Shown piece after piece: positions 10,092 to 22,330 of a stretch of DNA of 64,000 nucleotides (the stretch's first letter is position 1; the number at the start of each line of letters is the position of its first letter). Location: NCBI GenBank assembly GCA_038380435.1, contig JAWZYU010000024.1, positions 54,770,613 to 54,834,612 on the forward strand. Reading direction: 5' to 3'. The notes beneath the pieces are model-generated. The model worked only from the letters and a program-made list of their open reading frames with translations, did no database searches and was not told where the DNA came from. The stretch is from Ryuthela nishihirai. Lineage: Eukaryota; Arthropoda; Arachnida; Araneae; Heptathelidae. The position numbers and the translations under genes were made by a program.

Positions 10092-12917
10092 GATCTGTAA
10101 ATGGTAGCTAGGCATAAACTGAAAGGAGAACTGTATACCAATCCCTAGTGATGATGCACAGAACCGGCCAGGTCTAGCACCTAATGTACGACCCTGCCTT
10201 CTCGTGGTGCAGGCCATTAGTACCTTTCAAAAGAGATTCTCTTTTGGAAGGGGAGGGCTGCCAGTTCAGTATGGCCTACTGATCTGGTCATCAATAGCCA
10301 CTTTTTTTCTTTTTTTTTAACATTGCTGAGGAGTGGTCAACTTCACAGGGTGCTGATGCTTACCATTTATACCTACTAGACTGGACTTGTTTATGGATTT
10401 GATCTTGATTATGGATCCTGGACTTGCTGCACTGGTAGGCCTCTGTTGAGGGAGAATCTGCCGCTGTGTTTTCTGTTTGCTTCTGGGTTGCCAGCCCTAA
10501 GTGAACAGAGGCATGGGATACCTTATATCAGCTGGTGGATAATCCTAATCAGAGGCCATCGCAGGTACCTGAACCTTACTTAGCTAGTTGGGCATCGTCA
10601 AGCCTAAACTGGAGTAATGTGTCTCAGGCAGACCATATGGCTCTTGAAAAAGGTGGTGCCTGAAGTTCCTACCAGCATCGGTGACTTCAGCCTTTAGCAG
10701 AGGAGGAACAGGTCTTTGCCCCATGCCTGCGATCAGGGGGCTGTTTGATTTTGTTGGCCCTACCTATCTCAATAAACCTAGTTACTTTAAAAATCCTACT
10801 AATCATTTTCTCTCTGCAGGAATGTGGAACGTGAGGATGTTATATAGAGATTATTCTCTTGATGTCTTCACGCAGGAATTCCAGCGCTATAACCTAGATA
10901 TTCTAGGCTTGCAAGAGACCAGATGGACAAGTAAAGGTGAGATACTTAAAAATAACTAACTTTCTCTTTACAGGGAGGGAGGATGGAAAGCATCACCAAG
11001 GTGTGGGTCTGCTGCTCAGCAGACATGCTAGTGATGCTCTTCTAGGATATGAGTGCATTAATGAAAGGTTTCTTACAGCAAAATTTCAGACAAGTGTTAA
11101 AGACTTGAATGTTATCTGCTGTTATGCCCCCACTGAGGATGCCGATGAGGATGAGAAGGATAGGTTTTATGAACAACTTCAGGATATTTTGAATTCTGTC
11201 AAGAAAGGAGATATTACCCTTGTTCTTGGTGACTTCAATGCCAAAGTTGGTACTGACTCTGACCTTTGGGGAGGGGTGATAGGCCCTTTTGGTATTGGTA
11301 GCTACAATGGCAATGGGCAACGTCTCCTACAGGTAAGTAAACTCAATGGATTCAGAATAACTAACACATATTACAAACACCGCGACATACATAAGTACAT
11401 ATGGGTTTCACCTCATGGGCTGCATAAGAATATGATTAATTATATTAAAAGTGTCTTGCAACTTAAACTTAAAAAGTGTGCTAAAGTTAAAAAATTTACT
11501 TTTAATACTGAAGCTCTGAAAGACCCAGTTATAGCCAAAGCTTACCATGATAGGTTACATAGTCATTATGGCAGTCATGGTTTGCTTACTACTGAAGTTG
11601 AGGAAGAATGGGGCCGTTTTAAACAGGCTTTTTTTTTTTTGGAAACTAACAGTACTCTTTTAGGAAAAAAGGAGCAGAGGAGGCAGAATTATCTGTGTGA
11701 TAAGGCACTTGAGCTTGTTTCAGAAAGAAGGAACTGCAGGAATGTCCTTAATTAATATCCTACTAGTCCTAATAGAAAGCATTTACAGAGAGCTTAATAA
11801 ACGTGTAAAGGATCAGTTAGCTGCTGATAATAATTTTTGGCTTGATGGCTTGGCCGACAAAGCTGAGGAAGCAGTTAGACAGCACAACAGCGAGCTGTAC
11901 CAGATACTTAATGTTTTATGTGGTAGAAAGTGGACAGGCATACAAGGATTGAAGGATAAACAAGGTAAGGTTATAGAAGGGGAGGATTCTGTCATGACTA
12001 AGTGGGCTGAGCATTTCAGTGATGTTCTAAACAATGTGGTTAGTTCTACTCCCATTGCTTGCAATGATGATAGATGCATTGGTGGCTTTAATGTTGGCCC
12101 TATAACACAATCTGAAGTTAGTTTGGCTATTTTTGAACTTAAACTTCATAAATCCCTAGGGGTAGATGAAATTACTACAGAAATGCTTAGAGCTGGGAAT
12201 GTTTCGGTTACCATTTGGATGACTGAAATTTTTAATATCTTTTATGATAAAGGCATAGTTCCTAAAGATTTTACCAGAGCTATTATTTTCCCTATTTTCA
12301 AAAAAGGTGATCACAGTTTTTGTGATAACTATAGTGGTATCAGCCTACTCTCTGTTCCAGGTAAAGTTCTTTGCATGATTGTGCTTAATAGAATTAAGAA
12401 TCTGGTTGACAGTCAATTGCGTGATGAGCAATGGGGATTCAGAAGTGTTAGGGGATGTGTGGATCAGATATTTTCACTTAGGCAGATTCTTGAGAAATGT
12501 TTAGAGTTTCAGAAACCTTTGGTTTGTAGCTTTGTTGATTTCAAAATGGCTTTCGACTCTGTTGATCGTCATAATTTGTGGTTGATTGTGAGATCATATG
12601 GTATACAGACAAGTTAGTTACTGTAATGAAAGCTCTCTATAATAACACTGAGTCATGTGTGAGAGTTGGTAAGGCTTGTAGCAATTGGTTTAGCATTACT
12701 TCTGGTGTTCGACAAGGGTGCATTTTGTCTCCTTTTCTCTTTAGCTTGGTTATTGATTATATTATGCAAAATTCACTTTAAGGGAAAGATTTTGGCCTTA
12801 AATGGACAGGAGATACAAAAATTTCTGATTTAGATTATGCTGATGATTTAGCCCTTTTGGCAAATGATGTTGATGAGATGAACTCTTTCATTCGAGCTGT
12901 TGATGAGACTGGTAGTA
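10092..12917 (+). mobile_element. RTE-like LINE copy 1, 5' part (endonuclease and RT)
   Basis: This is the 5' part of a complete but dead non-LTR retrotransposon of about 3.5 kb, split by a nested element. An apurinic-type endonuclease domain starts near 10822 (GMWNVRMLYRD, ILGLQETRW) and continues through CCYAPTEDADEDEK and LVLGDFNAKVG. The RT follows with AIIFPIFKKGD, SLLSVPGKVL, SFVDFKMAFDSVDR, SGVRQGCILSPFLFSL and the catalytic YADD at 12836-12847. Several frameshifts interrupt it. An 11-bp target duplication AATGATAGGTA lies at 10081-10091 and 19019-19029. Clade (RTE-like) is inferred from length, single ORF and short-repeat tail. Confidence 0.9.
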
Positions 12918-13388
12918 AGACTCTCTAAAATTAATGGATGCCTGCCCCGCCAAATGCAGCACTACAGGTTAATTGGAGCTACTCTAAAATTTTGTTCCCT
13001 GTGACCCCCCCCCCCCCCAGGTCCGCTGGAAGAACACCATCATTTTTCTTTTACATCTTTCTCTTTATTTAAACAATAACATATATACAAGTATATACAC
13101 TTAGGGTATTACCTGGTACCCTTTACAAAAAATAAACAAATAAATAATACACTTTCATTTAAATGCAAAGTAACAATTGGCTACAAAGTTTTCTGTCATC
13201 TAAGTCCTCCTTGAAGTTTAGTTCACCTCAAATATTATAGTCTTCTTGTCACCATAGGAGGAGAGTCTTATCTCCTCCCATTAGTCCATAAAATCCAATC
13301 TGTTATCTTCTAATTTCTTCTTCGGAATTTTAGACCATTTTGAAAATTATAATCTTATCACCGTAGGAGGAGATCCAGTCCCTTCCCA

Positions 13389-16300
13389 TTAGTCTATAAT
13401 CACTAGTATATGACTTTTGTCGCAAACAAACCTCATAAGGTCTCTAATTTGAGACTGTAACGCTTCCATCTCCCACAGAAGATTTAATCTATCAGGACCA
13501 ATTCTAATTAGATTGTTTTCTCTTGTCGTAGCTAAATGAGGACAATCAAAAATATAATGAATGGCTCCCGCTTCTCGGGAACCACAAGCACATGAACAGT
13601 TCTTTATCTTGAATCGATTAAAATATTTCGGAAAATTTCCGTGATCAGTAAGGATCTGATTTAAAAAGAAATCTGTTGAAGTTCTTTTGATAGACACTTT
13701 CTTTAAAAATCTAAATGTATGTCTTCCTTTCGTATCTTCTTGTTCCCATCTGGATTGCCATTTTTGCATGCTTTTTTGTCTAAGTCTTGTCTTCACACTA
13801 TCTTTTGAAATAAGCATTTCAATATCTACTTGTATTCTTCTGCATGCTTTCTTTGCATGTTCATCTTCTAACTCATTTCCAATACAGACTTGATGTCTCT
13901 TTACCCAGTGGAAGTATATCTTCCTATCATCTTCAAGTTCTGTTATTGTTCTTTCAATTTTATCCACTGTTGGATTTTTATGATTTATTCTCTGTAACGT
14001 ATATAATGCTGACTTACTATCCGAATACAAGGCCACTTCTCTATCTGTACTAGTGTTTGCAAACCACTCCACTGCCTTTAGAATTGCAAGAACTTCAGCT
14101 TGAAAAACTGCTGCTGTCGCTGAATCTGACAGCTTATACTCTTTTTGAATTATAGGACTCATACCCTTGTATATGCACATGGATGCTCCAGTGTGCTCAT
14201 CCATCCTGGAGCCGTCTGTACATATTTTGATTTCAGTATTTGATTCCTCTTGATCTTGTCTCACCCTATTCGAGTTTGTTTAGCTGGGTGTATTACCCAC
14301 TTATTTGTTTTTCAATAAGAGAACTTTCTATTGTCTCCTCCCAAAGTTCAACATCTTGTTCTAATATAAAACTTCTATATATCGCTGCTTCTTGTTTTAT
14401 CACAAATTCTAGTGGAAGTGTTCCTGCTAGAACTTGAAGAGCAGACGTAGATGTTGTTTTAAAACACCTTGTTATTCCCAAAAGGGCTAACCTTTGAATC
14501 TGTTGCAATTTCTGTACTATTCTTACTGTTCCGCGTGGAGGCCACCATGCCCCACAGGCATAGGTTACTATCCTTTCAATGCCCCTCTTATACAGCTCTT
14601 TCTTAACTGTTCCTTTTAACCCCCATGTCCTGGTTGACATCCTATGTAGGGCATTTAGTATTCTTGCACATCTATCTTTTACATTATTTAGATGAGCTAA
14701 CCACTTATCTAAATAATGTGTAATCTAAGGTTTATGGATTAACCAGTTTCTTTTGTCGTCTAACCACACTCCTAAATACTTTAGAACCTTTACTACTTTC
14801 GCTGGTTTATCCATAAACCTTAGGCTTTGGAAGCCTTTTCATTTTCCCTTCTTTGGGAAACACTATTACATTAGTTTTTTCTGGACTAAATTCAAGTCTT
14901 GTTTTTCCAGCCCATTCTTCTAAGTCTACTGATACCTTTTGACAGTCTTGTTCCAGCGTATGTCTTCCTGATGCCAAGACAATAACTATTATGTCATCGG
15001 CATATGCTTGAATCTGTGTTCCCTCTTTTGTTTTAATATTCAGTGCAGAATCTGCTACTATATTCCATAACAGGTGCCCTGAATTGGACCCCTATGGACA
15101 GCCTTTATAATATTGTTTAGTAATCTCTATTACTCCATCATTCACTAGTATTCTTCTATTTGGAAGATAGCTACTAAAGATCTTAAACAGGTTCTTTGGA
15201 CATTTATGTCTTCTCAGTTCATATAATAAAAACGCTCACCAAACATTATTGAACGCCCCTTTCACATCTAGAGATATGACACGTGTGCTTCTTTTGATCC
15301 TTATTTCTGTCTATAGTAGCCATCAGCTTTGAAATAGCCATTGTAGTACTTTTACCTGGAGTAAATCCAAATTGATTTGGATTAAGTCTTCCATTGCTGT
15401 GGAGGAAGAAGCTTAATCTATTTGTCATGAGCTTATCGAGCACTTTACTCCATGTTGACAATAGACATATAGGTCTGTAAGCTGAGGGATTTTTCTTATC
15501 TTTTCCTTCCTTATTAAAAAGGATAAGTTCTGCTTGTTTCCAACTATCTGGAAAGATTCCTCTTTTGAGACTTTCATTTAAAATGCTTACAAACCAAGTT
15601 CTTTTATAATTTCAAGGAAAAGCCCATCCAACCCTGGCACTTTTCCCTTGTTCATTGAGTCCAAAACCTCTTCCACCTCAATTATGGAAAATGGACTATC
15701 ATCTTGCGTATTGATAGGTCTCCATGACCTATTTCTTACATTTCTGTGAAATTCGTTATCATCTTCCCTTTTATCTTGCGGGAAGTGATACTCTAGCAAT
15801 CTAATCAAAGATTCCCTTGCATTTTTAGTAAGGGGGCCATCTTCTTGAGTTATTGACGATAGCTTGAAAGTTCCTGTAGTTGCTTCTTTTGCAATTTAAA
15901 ATGCACCCCGAACGGTTGTTCCTTAGTAACTTCATCACATAGCTTTTTCCAGCTATTATTTTTTGCTACGTTTATATTCCTTTTATATTTAGCTTCCCAA
16001 AGCTTATGCTCCTCTCTAAGGTTTTTCCTCTGTATTTCATCTGTATAACATCTTTGGTATTTTCTTCTTCTATTTTTAACTTCTTTTCTAAGTTTTGTCA
16101 GTTCTCTATTCCACCATTGGACTTTTCTGTAACCTAACTTCGTTTCTTGGTTACTCTGCTTCAAATTGTTATTACACAATGTTTGTAAAGTCTTTGTAAT
16201 ATCAACAATATATTTGTCTATATCTTCTTGATTCTCCACTTCTGTTGAAGAGATTATAGAATATTTTTCTGAGAGTTCTCTTCTAAATTCAAACCAATGT

Positions 16301-17026
16301 AGGTTTTTAAAAGAATATCTCTGTTTAGTATTTGTAGTTGAATTTGTGAATTGTAATGAGTAACTAATATATGCACGATCGCTGCAACTAATCTCGTCTT
16401 CCACTGTCCATTCTGAGACAAAGTCTTGATTCAAGACTCTATGTAAAGTAATATCAATCCAACTAGTACCCAGACTACTGGTAAATGTTGGATCACTGTT
16501 AGGGTCATTTACTATTGTGAATCCATTTTGATTGACAAATTCTAATACTTCGTTACCTCTTTGGTTCTCCCTTTGGGGACCCCAGAGACTACTGCTTGCA
16601 TTAAATCCCCTCCTAGGACTATGTCCCAGTCAGGGTATATCTGAGCTATGTTAGAAATGACTTGAAAACTTTCTTCAAAAGAATCCTTCGGTGGACAGTA
16701 CACCGAGATCAGCACACATCTCCTTTTTCTACTGTGATCACCACAACGTTTCTAGATGTGTAGATTTCTGTAGCACTTACGTTTCGTTTTCCTATTACAA
16801 TTGCACTTCTTGGCATTGGGTGGGGTGCTCCAAAGATCCTCCACCCTGCTGGGAAACCCCTTATTTTATCCTTATAAATATAAGAAGGTCTTAAACAGGT
16901 TCTTATATATAAGGTTCTTGTACTAGTGCTATTTCAAAATCTTTTTCTTCCATATATAGTACAAGTCTGTTTGTTGCAGCTCTGGCATGATACAGATTTA
17001 TTTGAACAGTTTTAGACACATGCATT
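13389..17026 (-). pseudogene. ORF2 (endonuclease, RT, RNase H) of the I-type LINE
   Basis: The N-terminus reads QINLYHARAATNRLVLYMEE and IALVQEPYI, the typical start of the I/Jockey-group endonuclease. The RT core includes NKGKVPGLDG near 15640, NQFGFTPGKSTTMAI near 15360 and a catalytic YADD on the minus strand at 14993-15004. The last open block (14264-13389) is an RNase H domain: ICTDGSRMDEHTGASM, ALYSDSKSALYTLQ, YFHWVKRHQVCIGNELEDEHA. It keeps the Asp and Glu positions and ends in a stop at the 3' UTR. The intermediate frames have many stops, so the ORF is dead. Confidence 0.85.
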
Positions 17027-17029
17027 TTA

Positions 17030-18059
17030 GTATCGTATGCGCTTGACTAATAATTCAAGCTCTCTTTTACAGCTTGAGCATTCCATGTCCAAACTGGAAT
17101 GTTGGACTTCTAACTTTAATCTGTATTTGTCATTAGCTGCTTGACAATTGACACATTTTAAGACTGTTTCTTTACAGTCCCACTGCTTGTGGTCTTTTTG
17201 ACCACATTTTCCACAGTTCTGTTCTCCTGTGCAATTGGTCTGGAAATGACCAAATTTATTACATTTAAAACATCTCACCACTTTTTAGGTATTCTTTGAC
17301 ATTTAGATGAGACCAACCTACATTGACTTTTTTCTCTTTCATAAATACTTTAAAGCTCTCTGAGTCAACCTGCACTATCCAGTGCTTCTTATTGTTTTTG
17401 CCCTTTATTGAGAACTTCACCTCCATTGAGGCTTCCATAAAAGCTACATTTTGTGCTTTAATTCTTTCTATTAAAGCTTCCTTTTCAATATCGCCATCAA
17501 CATCATATATTATGATCTGTGGCAGTTTCATTTTGGGCTCTCTTGCCGCACATTTGTCTTTTAAGACTGTATTCTTCTAAATTTAATTTTTCGATATCTC
17601 CTTATCAAACTCATTAGTACATTCTATTAGAACTTCGCCTTTTGCAATCTTTTTGACATTCTTAATGCCAATTTTCATCTTAGTTGGATCTAAATTCTTT
17701 AATAGATCCTTCTTGAGTTCTTCTGAACTCTGACCCTTGTCTTGAGGGTATATCAACATTATATGTTGTTGATCTCTCTTCTTGGGCTTAAGTGTCAAAG
17801 ACCTTTTTGAGACTGATGCCTTACTTATGGCAGTCGTTTCTCTTTCAAATAACCTTCCCTCAAGCTTACTGATTTTCAACTATTGTTCATAAACTACATC
17901 TTGTAGCTTACTGAACAGGCTTCTAATCTCAGCTCCTTGCTGTTTAGTCACCTTACTTGCACTACTGTTTAATATGGAGTCTAGTTCTCCGAACAGTTCA
18001 TTTGTTTTAAGAATGGCACTCTTCCCTTGAGAGGCCATATCACTCGCTTCACTAGCCAT
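17030..18059 (-). pseudogene. ORF1 (gag-like, CCHC) of the I-type LINE
   Basis: The likely start ATG is at 18059-18057 (product MASEASDMASQGKSAIL...). Stop codons at about 17880 and 17580 and a break near 17280 split the frame. The C-terminal part carries zinc knuckles of the form CFKCNKFGHFQTNC and CGKCGQKDHKQWDC with a further CVNC. These knuckles bind the element RNA in nucleic-acid chaperone ORF1 proteins of this group. Confidence 0.8.
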
Positions 18060-18303
18060 CGCTACCTGGTACCCTGGGGTTCACACCAGGCAGCTAATAC
18101 TTTTGCTTGTCAGAGAGAGTGTTAGACCCTCCTCCAAGGAGGGAGCTCCTAGACTACGACAAAGTCCTCTCTCCTTGAATTGGCTTTGATTATATTAAGT
18201 ACAACAAGAATCTGGCCTATGGCCTTATAATCACTTTATACACTTATAAACGTACAGAGCTCACAAAATCAAAACCAATTCCCCCTAGGGGAGACTGGTA
18301 GTA

Positions 18304-19018
18304 GAGTAGGTTTGGTTATAAACAGAGAGAAAACTAAAGTGATGAAAATTGGTCAGGCAAGTTGTGATTCAGTTCATCTGAATGGTTGCAATCTTGAACA
18401 GGTGTCACAGTTTAATTATCTTGGGAGCTATGTAACAGATACTGGTGATATGCGGCATGAGATTAACAGATGAATAGGGATTGCTGCCGGGACTTTTAAG
18501 AATCTATGGAGATTGTGGAGAAATAGGTGTATACACCTAAAGACTAAAATTAGACTGTATAATAGTTTGGTTCTTTCTAGAGTTAGTTATGGTAGTGAAA
18601 TTTGGACGCTGTGTAAATACGATAACAGGAAACTAGATGTTTTTGATTCTAGATGCTTACGTAGTATCTTGGGTATTAGGTGGTTTAACTTTGTAACTAA
18701 TGATGAAGTTAGGCAAAGGAGTCTGCAACTTCCTTTAAGCAGCATATTGTGCAGAGAGAGACTCCGCTGGTTTGGCCATGTTGCCCGTATGGATAATTAT
18801 AGATTGGTGAATAGGGTTATGAACAATGTGCCTAGAGGCCTCAGAAGGTGGGGGGAGACCTAGGATGCTGCGGGCAGACAACGTCAGATAGGACCTTGTT
18901 GTGTGCAGTGGCCGGATGCAGCAGATGTAGCTCAGGACAGATATACTTGGAGAATTAAACTGCACGGTCTGGTTGGACCTCCATAGCCCATGGCTGCTTG
19001 AGGAGGAGGAGGAGGAGG
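18304..19018 (+). mobile_element. RTE-like LINE copy 1, 3' part
   Basis: This continues the interrupted RT after the nested insertion: NREKTKVMKIGQ, FNYLGSYVTDTG, LYNSLVLSRVSYGSEIWTL and RLRWFGHVARMD, the usual C-terminal region of such LINEs. It ends in TGGCTGCTTGAGG and a GAG/AGG trinucleotide run before the target duplication at 19019. Confidence 0.88.
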
Positions 19019-19044
19019 AATGATAGGTAAGCTAACATCAAGAG

Positions 19045-19495
19045 AAAGGTGTGATTTGAAATTGAAAGTTGCCTAGGCATCTGGTGTTCGGAGACTCGAG
19101 TCCCAAATTTACCTGTTGTGAGATTTTCTGTGTTAATCCCCACTTTCCCTGAAGGAAAAGGGGACACTGATGGGCTTGGAAAGACTTTTGTTTGTTGGTT
19201 GAGACATTGAGCCTAGGCTCCTACGAAGAAGAGCAACACTACATGTTGAAGAACATGCTTGATCAGATGCTTCCATCTGTTTCCTAACAACTTTCCTATT
19301 ACTCCTCTTTACCTCTGAACACTGGGGTCCTAATTACTTGGCAGTTTAGTCCATTGCATGCACAACAGTTTTGCACAGAGGTAAAACAATACAAATCTTT
19401 GAGCTCTTTTGGTCATTATGGCCTATCCATTTAGTGTATTCTGTGCAAAAAAAAAAAGTGCTGCTTGGAAGTCAAACAACTGAAATCTGTTCTAA
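19045..19495 (+). mobile_element. SINE A, degraded copy plus a second 3' tail
   Basis: A decayed head (ACTCGAGTCCC), the GGGGACACTGATGGGCTTGG body and a 3' end (CAGAGGTAAAACAATAC) run to about 19400. A second tail (CTATCCATTTAG..., AAAAGTGCTGC, GTCAAACAAC) follows to 19495. This suggests a second insertion or a partial duplication. The interval 19496-19848 is otherwise unassigned. Confidence 0.7.
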
Positions 19496-19848
19496 GCCAT
19501 CAATAATCAATGCTAAAGGGCTAGTGATGATAAGGGACTCTAGAGATAGCATCATACAATGTAACTTTGGCTTAATATGCACATTTGCATGAACCATTTT
19601 TAGAAATTGGCTGAAGGGAATGCACAAATATATGTGATACTTCCACAATGTGTTAAAAAGATTGTTCTGAGTATATTTTTTAATTGATAAATGATCTTCC
19701 AGAATTATATTGCAGCTTTGCAAGTTGCATTTCCTGGCATTTAGTGTTTTTGATTTGCATATGTTTAATCAAATGTATATTTCTTCATGAATACATAGGT
19801 GAAATTTAAATAAAACTGTAAATATCTGGTTTCTTTCTTTTAATGAAG

Positions 19849-19986
19849 CTGACCATCATCGTGAAACTGGTTATTTGGAATATGCTTTGCATTTAGAAGT
19901 ATGGAAAGGAAATATTGGTACTGCTCTAAGAGAGGCCTCTGAAAAAGAACAACTAAATGACTGGCTTCTATCACTTGCCCCCCTGG
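19849..19986 (+). CDS. gemin5: gemin5 exon 3 in window (start of TPR-like region)
   Basis: The exon begins after TTTAATGAAG and ends at G/GTAATT, phase 1 at both ends. The product has GYLEYALHLEVWKGNIGTAL, which parallels the vertebrate [20 protein letters not shown] segment, then a helix ending LNDWLLSLAPLG that parallels LTDNLVAMAP. This is the first helical pair of the TPR-like domain used for Gemin5 homodimerisation. It is separated from the preceding exon by a 13-kb intron filled by nested LINEs. Confidence 0.93.
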
Positions 19987-20745
19987 GTAATTGAAATATT
20001 TCTGTTTTTAAAAATAATTTCAAGATATTTTAATGTGTGTAAAAAATAAAAATGCATTTTTTTCTTCTTTTACGTTAAATTTTTTGTGTAAAATAAATTG
20101 AAGACAAAGGTATACAGTAATAAAGTATCACAAGAAAATTGAAATAATTAGTTGAAGAAAATTAGTTATCCTGAGTGCTGAAAGAGAAATATGCTAAGGA
20201 AGGTAATGTGCTTACATATCAATTTACTGTTGTTGGTACTGAATGTTACATTTGTTTCGAAACTAGCATAGCAGCAGTAAACATTCATGGAATGTCACAT
20301 ATATATATATATAAATAGACACTAACCTATTTCTTGCCTCCCTCTTAATCATTAGATTAGGATTCTAATTTACATATCTGTTGAAGAGAAATTGCCTCAA
20401 CCAGAAGGAGTGGATGGAATTTAGATCCATCTAAATTTGAACAGCTTAATAAGATATGCAAATTGTTTAGCTCACGATGAAATTGATACTGAAACAATAG
20501 AATAGCAAAAAAATTATGCCCAATACCACTCATCAATCAATTTGCCACCGTAACATTACATTTGTTTGGAAACTAGGAGAGCAGCAGTAAAGTTTATGGA
20601 CTGCCACAACAGCATGTAAGTATACCCAGCTGAATGCTTTTGAGAGAGATCTGATAGTCCTACTCCTCAAGGACAACTTGTCTACTCATGACATTGCCCC
20701 ATGTTGGCTGAAATGTGAGTATTGGCAGCAGTGGGTATATATAAC
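19987..20745. other. Intron sequence, nothing recognised
   Basis: AT-rich, with an (AT)n run near 20300. A phrase close to TTTGTTTCGAAACTAGCATAGCAGCAGTAAA recurs in diverged form at about 20251 and 20562, a weak direct repeat with no known family. No coding signal. Confidence 0.4.
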
Positions 20746-20747
20746 AA

Positions 20748-20945
20748 GACACCCAAAATTGTTGACCAGGCTCCAGAATTCTAGACATATAATCCACTAG
20801 TATACATAACATATACTTTACATAGTGGATTATATGTCTAGAATTCTGGAGCCTGGTCACCCAAAATTGTTGACCAGGCTCCAGAATTCTAGACATATAA
20901 TCCACTAGTATACATAACATATAATCCACTAGTATACATAACTAA
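20748..20945. repeat. Inverted-plus-direct repeat locus (foldback)
   Basis: The 37-bp segment at 20763-20799 (TGACCAGGCTCCAGAATTCT...) recurs as a perfect inverted complement at 20823-20859, with a 23-base spacer, and again in direct orientation at 20871-20907. A shorter unit ATAATCCACTAGTATACATA repeats at the end. No terminal repeats or coding. Confidence 0.95.
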
Positions 20946-21375
20946 ATATGTATACTAGTAGATCCACCACAAGTGACAGCAGATCCATTTGCAAACCATA
21001 TACTTGCTATCCCTTATTGTGGGGCACTGTTGCAAAATGATATAGAAGCTGGGATACAATCATGTAGACCAGAACATCAGTTGCCCTCACCTCTATCCAT
21101 TGATGACAATGATTACAATGATATCAGGATAGAGCCCACTGGGAAGATAAATAGCATTTTGAGGTTTTTAGTGACAAGTTTCACCTCTATTTGGACGTCA
21201 ATGATGGACTGCTGCATGTTTGGAGTCAAGGTGACGAGCTTGACTAACCTATTCATGTGAGTGTCATACAGCCCAAATACCTGGTTTTATGATGTGGAGT
21301 GCCATTGGCTGCCATGACCATTTCCCGCTTCCCATCTTTTTGTTCCAGATCGGCCTGGTTGATACCATCCTATGA
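20946..21375. other. Intron sequence with one unrecognised 95-codon frame
   Basis: An open frame at 20973-21260 (+) lacks any domain that I know, lies within an intron between gemin5 exons and has no splice or promoter support. Probably chance. Confidence 0.3.
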
Positions 21376-21612
21376 TCTATTCCCCACACTGCCTCAGTCA
21401 GTAGGGGAAACCAATGGGCTTGGAAAAGCAACTGTCTGTCAGATGGGACATTAAACCATTACTCCATGTGCAAGAGAGTCATACCCTGTGTATGTTAAAG
21501 AACAGCTATCCAGTGTGCCCCTTCCCCTAACCTTCTCTGAGCTCTCGGGGTCCTTATGACCTGGCCATTTATCTTGTGTACAAAAATTGCCACTCAGAGG
21601 TAAAACAACCCA
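21376..21612 (+). mobile_element. SINE A, 5'-truncated
   Basis: The body is recognisable from GTCAGTAGGGGAAACCAATG through GTCAGATGGGACATTAAACC to CAGAGGTAAAACAACCCAAC. The tRNA-like head is missing. Confidence 0.8.
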
Positions 21613-21639
21613 ACTCTCTGATCCACTGCATATCATTCT

Positions 21640-21977
21640 TCAGTGGTATGTAAAATGTATTTTTTCAACAGGACAATCTTTTTCTACACATCATAAACAC
21701 ATTGAGTGACTATCTTCATGGTATGAACTTTCTTTCCTGTCCTGTGAAGCCCTTTATTTATCCTGTATTGAACATGCATAGGACATGATGAGATAGGAGA
21801 TGGTCATGTATCCACATCCTGCCTTAACCATATCTGCATTGCAGGACCATCTTTAAGATGCGTGGTGGGCTATATACCCCAGAAGGACATCAGACATCTC
21901 TGAATCAATACCTGACTCATCACTCATGTGGATCCAACCTCATACTAGAATGAGGTGATTTTTGGAGACCAGTGTAT
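21640..21977 (+). pseudogene. Tc1-like C-terminal remnant with right end
   Basis: The + strand reads a decayed FFQQDNLFLHIINTL (Tc1 FQQDNARPHTA) and a damaged C-terminus. The block ends in TTTTTGGAGACCAGTGTA, also found at the end of the 22870-23577 remnant, so this is likely the element terminus. Confidence 0.55.
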
Positions 21978-22039
21978 ATACTAGGTCTAATGGTTTTATA
22001 GCATTAAATACCATTCTTTTGTTCCCTTTATCTCTGCTA

Positions 22040-22330
22040 CTAAACTCTCACCCTGCCCTTAGTGAAAAAGCCAGAACTAGGGCTTTTGATGGCAGCAGTC
22101 TGTAAAATGGGACATTAAACCTTGACCATCTGTGCAGCAGAACCATAGCTCATGCATAAAGAATGCACTGGATGGCCTTGATGGGAGGCATCCATCTGTC
22201 TCCTAATAAATATACAGTGCCCCCCCCTCCCCTTCTCATGTCCAACTCTGAGCCTCTGTGGTCCTTGTGACCTAGCTATTTAGCCCATTGCATGCACAAA
22301 AGTGCTACTCAAAGGTAAAACAACCCAACT
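22040..22330 (+). mobile_element. SINE A, 5'-truncated
   Basis: Body motifs GTCTGTAAAATGGGACATTA, AAAGAATGCACTGGATGGCC and GGAGGCATCCATCTGTCTCC lead to the tail CAAAGGTAAAACAACCCAAC. The interval 22331-22869 has only low-homology open frames. Confidence 0.78.

Larger units (their letters stand above)
12918..18290 (-). mobile_element. I-type LINE nested in the RTE-like LINE
   Basis: A minus-strand non-LTR element of 5373 bp inserted into the RT of the host LINE. The 13-bp target duplication GAGACTGGTAGTA is at 12905-12917 and 18291-18303. Reading from 18290 down: a 5' leader, a gag-like ORF1 with CCHC zinc knuckles, an ORF2 with endonuclease, RT and RNase H, then a short 3' UTR with a run of C. 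This organisation matches the I superfamily. It appears full length but has many frame breaks. Both elements lie inside the gemin5 intron 6879-19848. Confidence 0.9.

Noticed and set aside
20973..21260. 95-codon open frame.
   Set aside because: No homology recognised and no supporting signals; left as unassigned intron.
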